Positions 35,454 through 46,642 of a DNA stretch of 64,000 nt are shown one piece after another. This DNA comes from Euglena gracilis (taxonomy: Eukaryota > Euglenida > Euglenophyceae > Euglenales). The notes under the pieces were generated by a model. That model was not told the origin of the DNA, ran no database searches, and saw only the letters and a program-made list of their open reading frames with translations. Every line of letters starts with the position of its first letter. Position 1 is the first letter of the stretch. The position numbers were made by a program, and so were the translations under genes. The stretch spans positions 40,804,426-40,868,425 of the forward strand of contig CP154955.1 of NCBI GenBank assembly GCA_039621445.1. Reading direction: 5' to 3'.

Positions 35454-36678
35454 TTATCGTGCCTCTTTGCTTGCCGGGTGGAGACCAAAGCCGGCAGCTC
35501 CAATCTTGAAGTTTCTCACCCTCCATTTGGTAACCATTTGTCCTAATCATGGTAATCAAGATGTGTTGATGTGTGTGGGGTGGGTGGCTTCATTCCCGAG
35601 GTGGGGGGGGGTTGTTGGAGGCACCTTTGGAGAAGGGTTTACTCCTACTTTTCGGTTTGCATTGCGAAAAATTTTGTTATCCAAATTGATCCCAAGGCTG
35701 TTTCCCACCCACCCCCGGGAGGCCTCCTCCCCTGGGTGCAGGGGGTGGGTGGATGGGTGGGTGGGTGCCGACCCCATCCCGCAAGTCCTAAAACTGACCG
35801 CTGGGCTCATTGTTGGCTGCTTTTTCAGTTGTCTCTGTTTGTATGTCTCCTGACATTTTTTTTGGCCGGTGGACAGAAGCCTCCAATCCTTAGCGCATTC
35901 AGGACGGACCGCGTTCCGCGCAGCGGCCGTTGCCCAGTTCCTCCCGCTTTGGCTTCCCCACTTGTAGCCCCTGCCATCCCTTGCTTCCGTCAATGGCCCA
36001 AGGGGACTCAGGGGATTTCTCTGAGGATGCGGACGCAAAGGAGGATCCAACCTGTTCGACAGGTGTGCCCTGCCCTCGTTCCAACAATGGCGGGGATTTG
36101 TTTCACTGAACGTACAAGCACTGTCTCATTCTGATGTATGCGGAGAATTCTGTTGTTCTTCTCGATCCATTTCGGCGCACATACACCCCCTGGACTGTCT
36201 CCTCTCATTAACCTGGTGACAAAACCCTGCAAGCATGTCTCCGACATATTCCGCTTAAGGCTTGTTTCGCAGGAAAATTCAGCACCTAGGATTCCTGCTT
36301 TGCATGAAAATAATTTCTTCTGTCCGATAATTTTTGTGATTTTTTTTTCGAAAAAAATTTCATTTGAATATTTTTTCTTCGTAACCCCTGAAAATTGTTG
36401 CATCCTCACCATAATACAAGTCGTTATGGTGGCTTTTATCCGCTGGTTCACATCATTCCATCATTGATTTTCATCTGACTTTGCAGGGAAAGTGTCGGTC
36501 AAATACATTTTGCACCCCGACAATAAGGGTACGTGACAAATTTCCGGCCAAGGAAATCGCCACTCCTACTTGGAAGTTGCCTGGTTGCAGATTCCAGAGG
36601 TGTCGAGGGAAACAGGCTCCTACCTTTCCCATTGCCCCCCGCCAGCCATTGCCATTCCTCCATTTCCCAGTGACCCAG
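35454..36678. other. FIBP to TraB-gene spacer
   Basis: About 1.2 kb between the FIBP stop and the first recognised TraB-domain exon. The N-terminal exons of the TraB protein must lie here if the gene is complete, for example near 36,486-36,528 (GKVSVKYILHPDNK with a GGGTACGTG donor), but I cannot confirm any. Confidence 0.35.
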
Positions 36679-39600
36679 GAGGTGCTTCGCAGTTGTCTCC
36701 CGTCGTCCGTTTCGGTTCTGGAGGGTCCCCGAGTTATGGTGTACGTGGTGGGCACCGCACACGTGTCGTCTCAGGTCTGTCGATGTCCCAGCTTTTTCTG
36801 AAGGCAGAAACCTTTGTCTGGCTGGGGTATGGGGTATGGGGTATGGGGTATGGGGTATGGGGTGCAGGGAACGCTGTAGGTGGTGCTTCCCGTGACCCAC
36901 CCAAAAAGGAGAGCAAATTTGCACCTGAACCAGGCAGAAAAGATTGTCCAAGAGTACCAAGAATCTGGAACCATGAAGAGGGTTGGGATCTCAAACACCC
37001 AACATGGGTTTTCATATCAACACCAGAAGAGGGCCAACAAAGGACCAATGCCCCCGCCCACTGTTGTACGAAGCCCCCCACACCCTGTGGTGGGTGTGGG
37101 TGTCGACTCCCCCCCTCCTGGCGGATGGAGGGGTCTTACCCCCCCCCCCTGCAACTCCTTACCATATTTCCGCGGCGCTGATATTTAGGTCAAATTTTTT
37201 TTGTGCAGTGCTGTGATGGATTGGGGGGGATCGACCTACCTCCCGGGGTGGGGGTTGACCCCCCCCCCACCAGGCCTTTCAGCCCTCCCTTCCCTGTCTA
37301 GACACGTATGCAGGTACGGCTGCGTACTACAACCCTGGTTTTTGCTCGTTTTTACTGGTCATCTTCCCAGGAAGCATTTTCTCTTGTATATTTCATTGGA
37401 TCAAACTGAAAATTTCAATATTGCAGGAATTTCTCAAGCTGGATTTGGTGAGATATTGTTGATTTTTTCATCCTAATGCTTTCAAGTTGAACAACGGATC
37501 CCAAAAATGAGGCAAAACTACCTTTTTGGGCACGAAGCGCCGGGTTTTCCCAAAAATGTTGTTTTCCTCTATGTCACCAACCCCCTGGTTCCTACCCATA
37601 TTTTGACAGAATAAGCACCCCCCGCGTCTTTTCTGCTTCTTATACAAGGGGGGGGGGATCGGCTTGAGTTTTATCCGAAAAGCATCTTTCAAATTTGTTT
37701 CTGGGGGGATTTTTAAAGGCCAAAGGGGCAGGCCAGCTTCTGTCCGCGGGGGAGATACACAAACATGTCTCCCCCTTTTTTGTGTTTTTTTGTGTTTTTT
37801 GTGTACTTTTTTTTGTGTTTTCTTTTGTGTTTTCTTCCCATGGTTTTTTTCAGTTTCTTCTGGAAAACATTTGGACTTAGAAATTATCCTCCTCATTTTG
37901 GCCCTGATTCCCCCTGAGACCAAATCAGGTAACTCCCTTTCCCGGAATTTCCGTGGTGTTTTCAGGAAAAAAATAATCTGTGTTTTATTTGGGTTAATTT
38001 GCATCTGGTTATTGAGGGTCCATTTTGTGTTCCCCCCTGCTTCTGTGCTTATCAATAAAAGTATCTTTTTTCTCCTTGTGGTAATTAAATCGTTAGGCAA
38101 CACCGACACAGGAAGCCCGAAAAATCCTGATGTAGTGGTGATTCAACGAAAATGGAAACGGCAAGGTCCATCGTGTTTCCAGGGCTGCGTTTTGCCGTGT
38201 CTTTCGCCCTATGCATCTTTTTGGCGGCCCACGCCTTGCCTCGTCCCACCGCCCTACCCAGAGCCTGCGGGACGTTCGGCGCACCATCCGCCTCGTCCGG
38301 CCCCAAGCCGTCATGGTGGAGTTGTGTGCCTCCCGTGCCGTGATGCTGGACACCGCCAAGGTTGGCACCCCCCCCCCCCCGCAACCCCTGGCCAAGGTGC
38401 ATGCTGATTTTGCACACGGGCACGGGGGTCCTGGCCGCCTCCCCGACCCCAGGTCTGGTCTCTGACCAGCCCCTCTCCTGCAGCATGGGCCCTTTCTTTC
38501 AACATCCGGGACCCCCTGAAGCTGAGATTCTCATTTTTCTTCATTTTTTTTGCTGGTATTTCATTCCATTCGGGTTTTTTTTGAATATTTTCCAAGGAAC
38601 AGTTCAAAACAATTTTTCTGGGAGTGCACAACAAGGATGTGTTTGAGGCACTTCTGTTGACGGCACATTGCAGGGTTCAACTCACCCATTCTCCCTCTGG
38701 GCTGGTCTGACCTCCGCTTTCAGTTCCCCTGATCAAGTTTCTTTCGGGATATTTCTCCCCAGGCTTTCTCTGGGATACCTGTGTGAATCCATGCCGAAAG
38801 CGATACGTTGGTTTCGGTGGCAATTGTGTCCCATCACCCACTGTTTTGTGGCTTACAATCCTGTCAGGCAGAACGTTCTTTTCCACCTTGCGTTTTTGTA
38901 TGTTCATGCTCAGGCTGATGAAGTTTTGGATGACGACGACGATGGGGCATCACCCAAGCAGGGTGCCGAGCCCCAGCAGTCCCTTGCAGCGTCCCACAGT
39001 CCATCCCGGCCCAGTGTGCTGCCAATTGTCGTGCAGACTTCATTAATAAGTTCTTCCTTGAATGATCCCCCCCAATTTTTTTTCTGGTTTTTTCCTTCAA
39101 ATTTCTCTTGGTTCAAAAAAGGCACTCATACACAAAAATGATGAAACTGTAATTTGGAGCCTTCAAAAGTACACAAATTGGTGCAGAACTCATCACAACC
39201 AATGATGCCCAACAGGAACGAACATATGGGACACAGAGAGGAGGGGGAAGGGGTCGGCACCCAACCATTCACCGCCCGGAAATGGAATCTCTTGGGGGGG
39301 GGCAGGGTTCAGCAAGGCCCACTTATGGCAGGTCTTTTTTGGAAAAAAGCTTTTTCGCGAAAAGAAAAGGGTAAAAAATGTCCTGAGCAGACATTGGTGA
39401 ATGCAGATGCAAGCAATCAATTATTGTGCTTTTCAGCCATGTTCATTCATCGTTTGATTTACAGATGTGAGCCAGGATCATCATGAATTTTCTCTTTCTA
39501 AGCAGCTGGGAGAGGCAAAAAAGTTGTAGGAAAGTATCTTGAATTAGTTTTCCTTCTTGAGAAATCACTGGCAATGTGCTGTTTTTCTTTTGATTCTTCC

Positions 39601-42600
39601 AAGTGTTTGGATCCTCTCATAATGCAAAGGAGGATGGCGTTTGGTACCACGCCACAGCTTTTCTATGATTTTTTCTCATGGGTTCCTCGCTTCTGCCTGC
39701 GTTTTTTTTTTTGCATGTTTCTTTTAGGTTTTTGTGTTTTGTTTTTTTTTCCCTCGGAGCACCCCGAGGTTGAGGTTAGGTGTTGAGGTTTTCCTTACAT
39801 TTCCCCCTCCTTGGCCTCTATTGTGCCATGATTTTCGGCCGGACATATTCCCAGACCTCTGACACGGGACCAGAGGTTTTTTTAGTCTTGGACCCGGGGA
39901 GGGGGAGGGTGGGTGGGTCCCTTGGACCGCCCCCCCCGCCCCAGGGGGGGGGTGGGGTTTGTGCTTGTTGGGGTTTTTCGGCGCCGAAAATTTTGGAAAA
40001 GGTGCTGTTTTTGGCACTTTTTGGCCATTTTCGGGCAAAAGTGGGTGGGTCCCCGGGACCCCCCTGGGGGGCGACCCCAGGGGGTGGGTGGGTGGGTGCT
40101 GACCCCCTCCCTTCCCCCCCCCCCTGGTCTTAAAAAAAACCCTGCACGGGACCCCCACCTCGTGGAGGTGTGGGCAGGGTTTGGTACGAGGGGGGTGCTG
40201 GGTGTGGCCGGGCCTGGACCCCTCCCCCCTATTTTTGGCACAAATACCCCAGCTAGGCTGCTTTTAAAGGGAGTTTGCACCAGACCTCTAGGGGGTTGGG
40301 GGGATTTGGAAACCCACACCTCCTGGGGGTGGTTGGGTTTTGGGGTGGTGCTCACAAAACAACAACTACAGGGTCTTTAACGTCTCTGAAGGTTTCCTTC
40401 TTTCCTGAACACATGTGGATTGCCCTTTTTTGCCTCCTGCATTCTCTGCAACCTTTCCCTGTGGTGAGGCCTTCCATTCCCGAACCACCTGCAGGGCTCG
40501 CATCGGTGTGGGCGGTGGCACGGGGGACGGCCCTTCTCACCCTCGGCTGGCTCTGGTGGCTGCTCAGCCTCGGGCTGTGGCTACGCTACGGCTCTCCCGA
40601 CCTCTCTCTCACCAGCCGCAACCTTGTTGCGTGGCTGGCTCTTGCAATAGCCGTCACTGGGGCTCTCAGGTTTTTCCTCCAGCTTGAGAATAAGTCACAT
40701 ATCTTTGGCCTGACATGTGTGTCAGGTCACATGTTTGACCTGACAAGCCATTCATGTCACGCGTGGCATGAGTGACAGGTCATTCATATGTCACCCATGA
40801 CCTGCCAATGCACCCGTTCCCCCTTCTGCTCCGTCATATTGGCTCAACACGTTCTGGCATGGCACCCCATGCCATCCAGTGTGCGTGTGTCCCTCGGCCA
40901 GGACGGCGGTCAGCAATGGCTACCTGCTGTTTGCGGCCCCCTATTTGCGCGTTCGACCAGTGTGTCGTGCTGTGTGGAACGCCCCAGTAGTTGTTTTGAT
41001 GCTGCAAAGTATCTCCCCCCCCCAAAAAAGTTCCCTTCTGCTCTGTGAACGTTCAATCTTAGGCTGGGGGTGGGTGACTGGATCCCCCCCCCCCCCCTGA
41101 CTGACTGGTTTTGTGCCGAAGCCGCTCTGCAGGGGGATTGGCCAAAAAATAGTGACCCAAAATTTTTCAGCTTTTCTTTTTTTCACAGTCATGGTCAATT
41201 TTCCCTTGGATTTGTGGCCGACTCCCCAGTGATCGACTGGGTTTCCAAATGAAAAGAGATTTACTTTTTTTTTTTTGGAAGAGTGGAAGTGACCCCCCTG
41301 GGGTCGGTCAAAAATTGTAACCCCCCCCCCCCAAGTAATAAACCCCCCCGGTTTATTATTTGGACACTCGAAGTCGGGGTCCAGGGGGGGTTATTATTTG
41401 GGCAAAATTTTTCGAAGTCAGAAATCAACCCAAAAACCCCTCCACATGCTCCGATGGTCACTTTTTTTGGCATTTTTTGGGCTTTTTTGAAAAAATGGGT
41501 GCTTTTTGGCATATCCTTTTTTGTGATTTTTTTTGCAACATTTTTGTTAAGCCTTGACTCATTTTTTCCTTTGCCTTCACACCTGCCAGAGGGGGGGTTT
41601 ACAATTTGGGCGGCCGAAGTCGGTCCTCAGGGGGGGGGTTATTATTTGGGGGGGGTTTATGTCTGTGAATGCGAAGAAGCCCAAAAGCCCGCACCAGTTG
41701 ATTTCCCCCCCTAAACCTTCCTGTACTGGTCTCGCTGCGAGGCCTGCCGCATCCCCACAGGGCGACGGCCCGGCGGTCTGGGGCGTGGTGGCCGACGCGG
41801 TGCGGCAGTGGCGGTCCGGTTGGGAGCCCGCAGAGTCGTTCTTCCGCACGTTCCTCGCCCTGTACTTCGCCAAGGTGAGCCAGGTGTGTGGCTGCCCGCC
41901 ACGCGCCGTGAGGTCCAGGCGGCGCGCCTGCCGCGGGTACCGCCAGGTCAGTCTATTGCTTGAGGGTTCGCAGCATCCCCACCCCTGGATCGCAACGAGG
42001 CCAAATTTGGCTAGGATATCCTAGTGGACCTCCCCCCTTGTAGGGAGTCTGCTAGCAGGGCTAGCTAGTGGAAAGAATTTCCTGTAACCGGCACATACCC
42101 GATTCTTTTTGGACCCCCAAAGCTGGCTAAAAATGCCCATTTTTTTGGTCAGTTTTGAAGGTTTTTTTTTGGAACAAAATCAGCCCAAAAATGCATTAAA
42201 AACCTCATTTCCACCTCAGCGCGCTGCGCCGGAGGAATTTTTTTTTCAGTCCGGGGTTTTTCCAGGATTTCTTTTTTTCTTTTCATTTTTCCCAGTCGGG
42301 GGAACCCTGGACCCCCCAGGGGGGGGGGGTCTAGCTAGTCCATTTTTTCCAGTATCTGGCAAACCTTAAGCAATAGCCTGCGCCAGGCACCATTGCCGAT
42401 CGGTTGCTTTTCTTGCTGCCGGTCGGGCCCGCCGCTCCGCCGGCAGGACCTGCACATCGAGGTAGGTGCGGAGTTCCGCACTGCGATTGCGGAGGCCAAA
42501 AAGCTGCAGGCGACCATCATCCTGGGGGTGTGCCGCCCCCACACGGCCTCCCATCCGCTGCCTTCGTGTCCGTCTGGCTCCCGGAACACCACCGCCGACG

Positions 42601-44965
42601 TTTGTTGGGATTTGTCGGGATTTGTCGGGATTTGTCGAGATTTGTTGGGGATGGAGGGCAACCAATTCATTGGGGATGGAGGGCAACCAATTCAGCCAGC
42701 ACGCCAGAGGTACTTTTTTGTGTGATGTTTTTTTCTTTTTTTTTTTTGTGTTTTCAGTTTTGGTAAACTACATGTATTGTCATTTTCATGCACTTCTTGT
42801 GTTTGTTTTGATGGTCTCTGCCGGGACTCCCAGGACCGCCCGGCGCGCGTCACGCTGCGGCGGCTGTGGGCGGCCCTGACCAGCCTGCAGAAGGCGCGCC
42901 TCGTGTGCCAGCTGACGTGGGAGCTCTGCGGGACGCACACGGAGGCGATGGTGGAGGAGCTGAAGGCCCCGGCCCACCTGGAGGTGTGTGTTTTGTGTTT
43001 GGTTTGCCCGCCTGGAGGTGTGCGTTTGGTGTTTGGTTTGCCCGCCTGGAGGTGTGTGTTTGGTGTTTGGTTTGCCCGCCTGGAGGTGTGTGTTTGGTGT
43101 TTGGTTTGCCCGCCTGGAGGTGTGTGTTTGGCGTTTGGTTTGCCCGCCTGGAGGTGTGTGTTTGGCGTTTGGTTTGCCCGTCTGGAGGTGTGTGTTTGGC
43201 GTTTGGTTTGCGCCCGTTCGATGCCGAATTCATGGCGCGTTTGTGGTGCCGTGATGGCGGGGTGTCATCATTGTGTGCAGTTGTCATCCAACCAGCCAAG
43301 GAGTTCTTCCACGAGGCTTTTCTAAGCTGCTGTTAAATGTCACCAAACAGTGCCGCAATACTCAGGCAGCTTTTGTGTTTGTTTAATCGGCAAATGAACG
43401 GTGACAGAAACCTTTGTGTTTCTTCATGGATTGTTAAGGTGCATCCAGTGGACGCAAAACAGAGATCCTTCTCATGGGAAATGGTTGCTGAATAGTACAC
43501 AATGTTGCCACTTCCTTGGGAAGAAGCACTTTTGTACCTACAAAATTGTGGGGTAGGCAAAGGTAACAATGATGGTGCGTTGACTTTTGCATTCAGTTTC
43601 TCCCTGTTTTCTGACTCGCAAGATGCTAGCTGCAGCCTGATTGTGGGAGATGCAGAGAATGAATTTTTTTTTCCTGGAATCCCGGACACACCTTCCTCTT
43701 GACCGACCCTGTCCGACTCTCTAGTTTCTGTTTAAGAAAGCACAGTCATGTCATCAACAATAGCTGTGTCTTTGACGTTGTGGCATTGCCAAGACGTAGC
43801 ATTTGCTGCTTTGGAAATCTGATGTCGTGTGTGAAACATATGGAATCGTAAAAGTCAAGCTTTCAGATACAGAGGAAATTGGGAATGACAATGGCCAGGC
43901 AGAGAACTGGGAATGAAAATGGACGAAGCTGCATTTGGTGATGACAGCATGGTAAACTGTTCTGTTTTCATTGCTGCGTCGGTTGTACCTCCCCTAACAG
44001 GACATGATGAACAACGTCCGCGATGCGTTTCCATCGTTGTCCAGCGTCCTCGTGACTGAACGCGACAGGTGGGTTTGACCACTAGCTGACAACCCCCATG
44101 GCACCCCCCTGCTCCTGTCACTCCCATCCACGACATTTACCACCCTGTGACCCGGCGATATCTGGCACAAGACGAAATACCATTTGATAATTGGTGTATT
44201 ATAAGCAGGCTGTCCCCTCTCTAGCAGCTAGCAACTGGGAAATCCGGCCTCTCTCTCTCTGTTTTTCTTTTTTTAATTTGGGAGACTCTCTGGGGGGGGG
44301 GGGGGGCGTAGAATAGGGTGGCAGTGGGTCACCTTCCTGTGGCACGTGGACTGGCTATGCATCAGCCCAAAGGTTCTGGTCAAATGGGAAAATTGTTTGA
44401 AAAATGAGGGTTTTGATTTTTTTTTGTGAAGTGCGACGGGAAAATTTCAACATCCCAAAATTCCCAGAAATGAGAAATTAGGGCCTTGCTGGAACTATTT
44501 GCTACAGGTCAGAGGGACCCTCCACCATGTCATACACTTTGATTCGACTTGTTTGTTCCTTTGCGCAATTGCACGAAAGAACCACTTCTGCGGACAGAGA
44601 CCACTTGTGTAATTGCTGAATGGTCTGTGTGCACCGCTGTCCCGAAACAGTCAATAAATTTCATTTATTTGGTTGTGTCGTCGTTGAAACCCGCTCCATT
44701 CCCAACTTTCCCAACTTGTTGGAGAAAAAAATGTCTTGTGAGGTGACTCTTTTCTGTTAGGCGAAGAACAAATTGTGCGGTGGGTTTCTTTTCTCAATGC
44801 GATGTGGACAAGACGTCGCTTAAGCTGGAGGGCACTCTATCCTGGGGGAGGTCCAGCCACCCCCACCCACCCCGCTGCCCCAGCCGTGTGTTCAGATTTC
44901 CTGCGGGTTGCAGGTGGATGGCCCAGCAGCTGTTCAAGGCCCAGGAGGATCTGCAGCCTCATCAG
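36679..44965 (+). CDS. TraB-domain protein (TRABD-like), at least 7 exons, canonical introns
   Basis: Exons: 36,679-36,774 (PRVMVYVVGTAHVSSQ); 38,262-38,360 (SLRDVRRTIRLVRPQAVMVE, LCASRAVMLDTAK); 41,761-41,874 (ADAVRQWRSGWEPAESFFRT); 42,447-42,527 (EVGAEFRTAIAEAKKL); 42,834-42,983 (DRPARVTLRRLWAALTSLQK); 44,001-44,068 (AFPSLSSVLVTERDR); 44,914-44,965 (RWMAQQLFKAQEDL). All joins use GT-AG and keep frame. The order matches the TraB/PrgY-like domain: VGTAH near the N-terminus, ELC..R, GxEFR.A..EA, G-DRP..VTLRR, and ERD before the C-terminal part. Eukaryotic members are mostly of unknown biochemical function, some linked to mitochondrial or ER membranes. The N-terminus is not found. The expected C-terminal GxGHVxGI block is not found with certainty; HVPWAKHYQDL at about 46,254 is a weak candidate. 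Additional exons may lie between 38,360 and 41,761. Confidence 0.85.
36824..36866. repeat. (GGGGTAT)5 repeat
   Basis: Five tandem heptamers within the first TraB-gene intron. Confidence 0.9.
38914..39006 (+). CDS. Possible acidic-linker exon in the TraB gene
   Basis: After a TGCTCAG acceptor the frame reads ADEVLDDDDDGASPKQ, then GAEPQQSLAASHSPSRP, a low-complexity acidic linker. It could lie between the ELC..R exon (phase 0 end at 38,360) and later exons. A GT in ...CCCA|GTGTGCTG (about 39,009) would give a phase-1 end that fits the next candidate exon at 40,495. Family proteins are variable in this region, so homology gives no help. Confidence 0.3.
40495..40670 (+). CDS. Two-helix membrane exon within the TraB gene interval
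   Basis: Bounded by CCTGCAG and CTCTCAG|GTTTTT. Reads ASVWAVARGTALLTLGWLWW, LLSLGLWLRYGSPD, then NLVAWLALAIAVTGALR: two hydrophobic helices separated by a short polar loop. It lies inside the 38,360-41,761 interval. Phase 1 at the start and phase 2 at the end mean it cannot join the 41,761 exon directly. It is either an insertion in the TraB protein that needs another exon, or part of a nested gene. Confidence 0.4.
42975..43215. repeat. 34-bp minisatellite at a 5' splice site
   Basis: About seven units of 34 bp of the form CCTGGAGGTGTGTGTTTGG followed by a TGTTTGGTTTGCCCG-like half. The first unit contains the end of TraB-gene exon 5 (CTGGAG|GTGTGTG), so every unit repeats the exon end and its donor site. 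Because 34 is not a multiple of three, frames rotate through the array. Confidence 0.85.
43400..44000. other. TraB-gene intron; no separate gene called
   Basis: Both strands contain 60-118 codon frames here (for example + strand LPLPWEEALLYLQNCGVGKG near 43,504). Since it lies in the 42,984-44,000 intron and has no recognised motif, it is left as intron. Confidence 0.4.
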
Positions 44966-46320
44966 GTCCATTGTCCTTGGGCCATCCTTTTCAAGCTTGT
45001 TCTGATTCCACCCCAGTCCCATTCCTGCCGCCCAGTTTCTCAGATTGAGTTTTTGTTTGCCAGATCTTTCGTCGTGCAGCTTCATCTACTGCAATTTTCG
45101 ATTTTTTTCCCCCTGCTGAATAAAACTTACACACACTCGCACTCACACATGTCCACACATATACCCTCACACTTGCCCTCACACATGCCCGCACCCACAC
45201 GCCCCCCTGCATATGCAACACATAGATATGTTGTAGTCCCTGTATTTGAATTTTGAGACTCACAGGTGCCACAGAGAGACACATTACTGCTTGGTCAACA
45301 AATTGCTTTTTTTTTTGTTTTCAGCTTGTGCAAAAAAGCTCCAAAAACATTTTTAACTCTTTTTGAAACACGCAGACCCCAACAATGCAGAAAAATCGAA
45401 TTTGTGGGGTTTCATCCTTTTTTTTTCTGTCGCATTCCTCGAGGCTTCATATCGCCCCACATGGCCAAAAGTGTCTGCGCACTCGGCCAACACACTTCTG
45501 GCCGGAAGCCCAGAAAGGCGGTTTTTGGTTCTTTTTGACCCACGACCAGGCAAGCATCGACCCCCCCCCCCGGGGGGGTAATGCCTGCCTGCCCAGGCAC
45601 TCCAGGAAACTCCGAGACCCCCCGCAGGGTTGGTCAATTTCAGCCTGGTCCCCCCTGCCTCCTTGTCGCTCAAAGACATATGCACGTGTTCTGCCGTGCA
45701 TTCTTCTGCGCAGTCCGAAACGGGGGCGGCGGCCATCACCACATCGGCCTCGCACTTCACCTCGATCTGTGCAGGGGGCACCGGCCGCCCCACCCCCCCC
45801 CCCCACCGCCCAACCCTTGGGGCCCCATGGAAAGCAGTACTGCCTCAAATCATCCTTGAACTTTTTTGCTGCATTTTTGGAGATGCCTTTCGGTGAGAGG
45901 GTTTGAGATTAGAAGTTGTGTTCTTGACAAGGATGTTGCCACAATCTGGAAGTCAGGGCCTGTCGTCATGCCTGGTCATGCCAGGCAGGACATGTGACGC
46001 AGGACCCCTAATCGATGAAGCAAACGCAATGCCTGGGCCACGTTGAGGCCCTTTGGTGCCAATAATGCACATCCACATCCAGAGGCACCTTCCACTTCCA
46101 GGCAGTCACTCATTTGGTGTACAGTAACTTCAAACCCCGCCGCATGAAAATGGTATCAGTCACTCCACCCAATCAGGCAAGCAGCCCCGTTATCACAAAG
46201 TTGGCCAAACTTCAGAGGGCGGTTGATGGTTTCTGTGTGCCGACAGCACGTGCCCTGGGCCAAACATTACCAAGATCTCTGCTGCGAATTACAAGCAAGT
46301 GTAGAAACTAGTGCAAATGG
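44966..46320. other. 3' region of the TraB gene and dispersed repeats
   Basis: Positions 45,457-45,655 match the repeat at 7375-7480 plus 9350-9408. Positions 46,104-46,200 match 55,484-55,595. A segment at 45,700-45,790 is protein-like on both strands and cannot be assigned. At 46,254 an ACAG acceptor is followed by HVPWAKHYQDLCCELQAS, a weak candidate for the C-terminal TraB block. Confidence 0.35.
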
Positions 46321-46321
46321 C

Positions 46322-46642
46322 AGGGCGTCTTTTTCAAAAAAATTTAAAAAAAAACTCCGCTGTCCCAGAACACTCAATAAAACATGCAAAAATATACAAG
46401 AAAATGGGCAAGAAAATTTGGCATTTTTCGGCGAGAACAGGTCGACATCGGGGGAAAAAATGATTCCTGGCATCCTTGGATCATCGCCCATCCACCCAAC
46501 TTATCAAAAAATATATTCTTCGACCTTTGATTTTCGACCCCGTTCAAATCCCAGTCCAGCTCTGCGTTGGCCCTTTGGCCGAAAGGGGGGGTGCCTTAAG
46601 AAAACAAAAAAAGAACTTTCCTTTCCCTTAAGGACCGCCCTG
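46322..46642 (+). mobile_element. Relative of the 28,466-28,860 inverted-repeat element
   Basis: Shares ACTCCGCTGTCCCAG, AGAACAGGTCGACATC, ATTCCTGGCA, the B-box-like GTTCAAATCC (46,542-46,551), GGCCCTTTGGCCGAAA and the end CTTAAGGACCGCCCT. The left end is reduced to AGGGCGTC. No clear target duplication remains, and the internal poly-A is short compared with the 28.5 kb copy. Confidence 0.75.

Noticed and set aside
45690-45793. Possible exon IEVKCEADVVMAAAPVSD on the minus strand, or GGGGHHHIGLALHLD on the plus strand
   Set aside because: Both strands look protein-like because of GC bias; no unambiguous splice pair or family motif.
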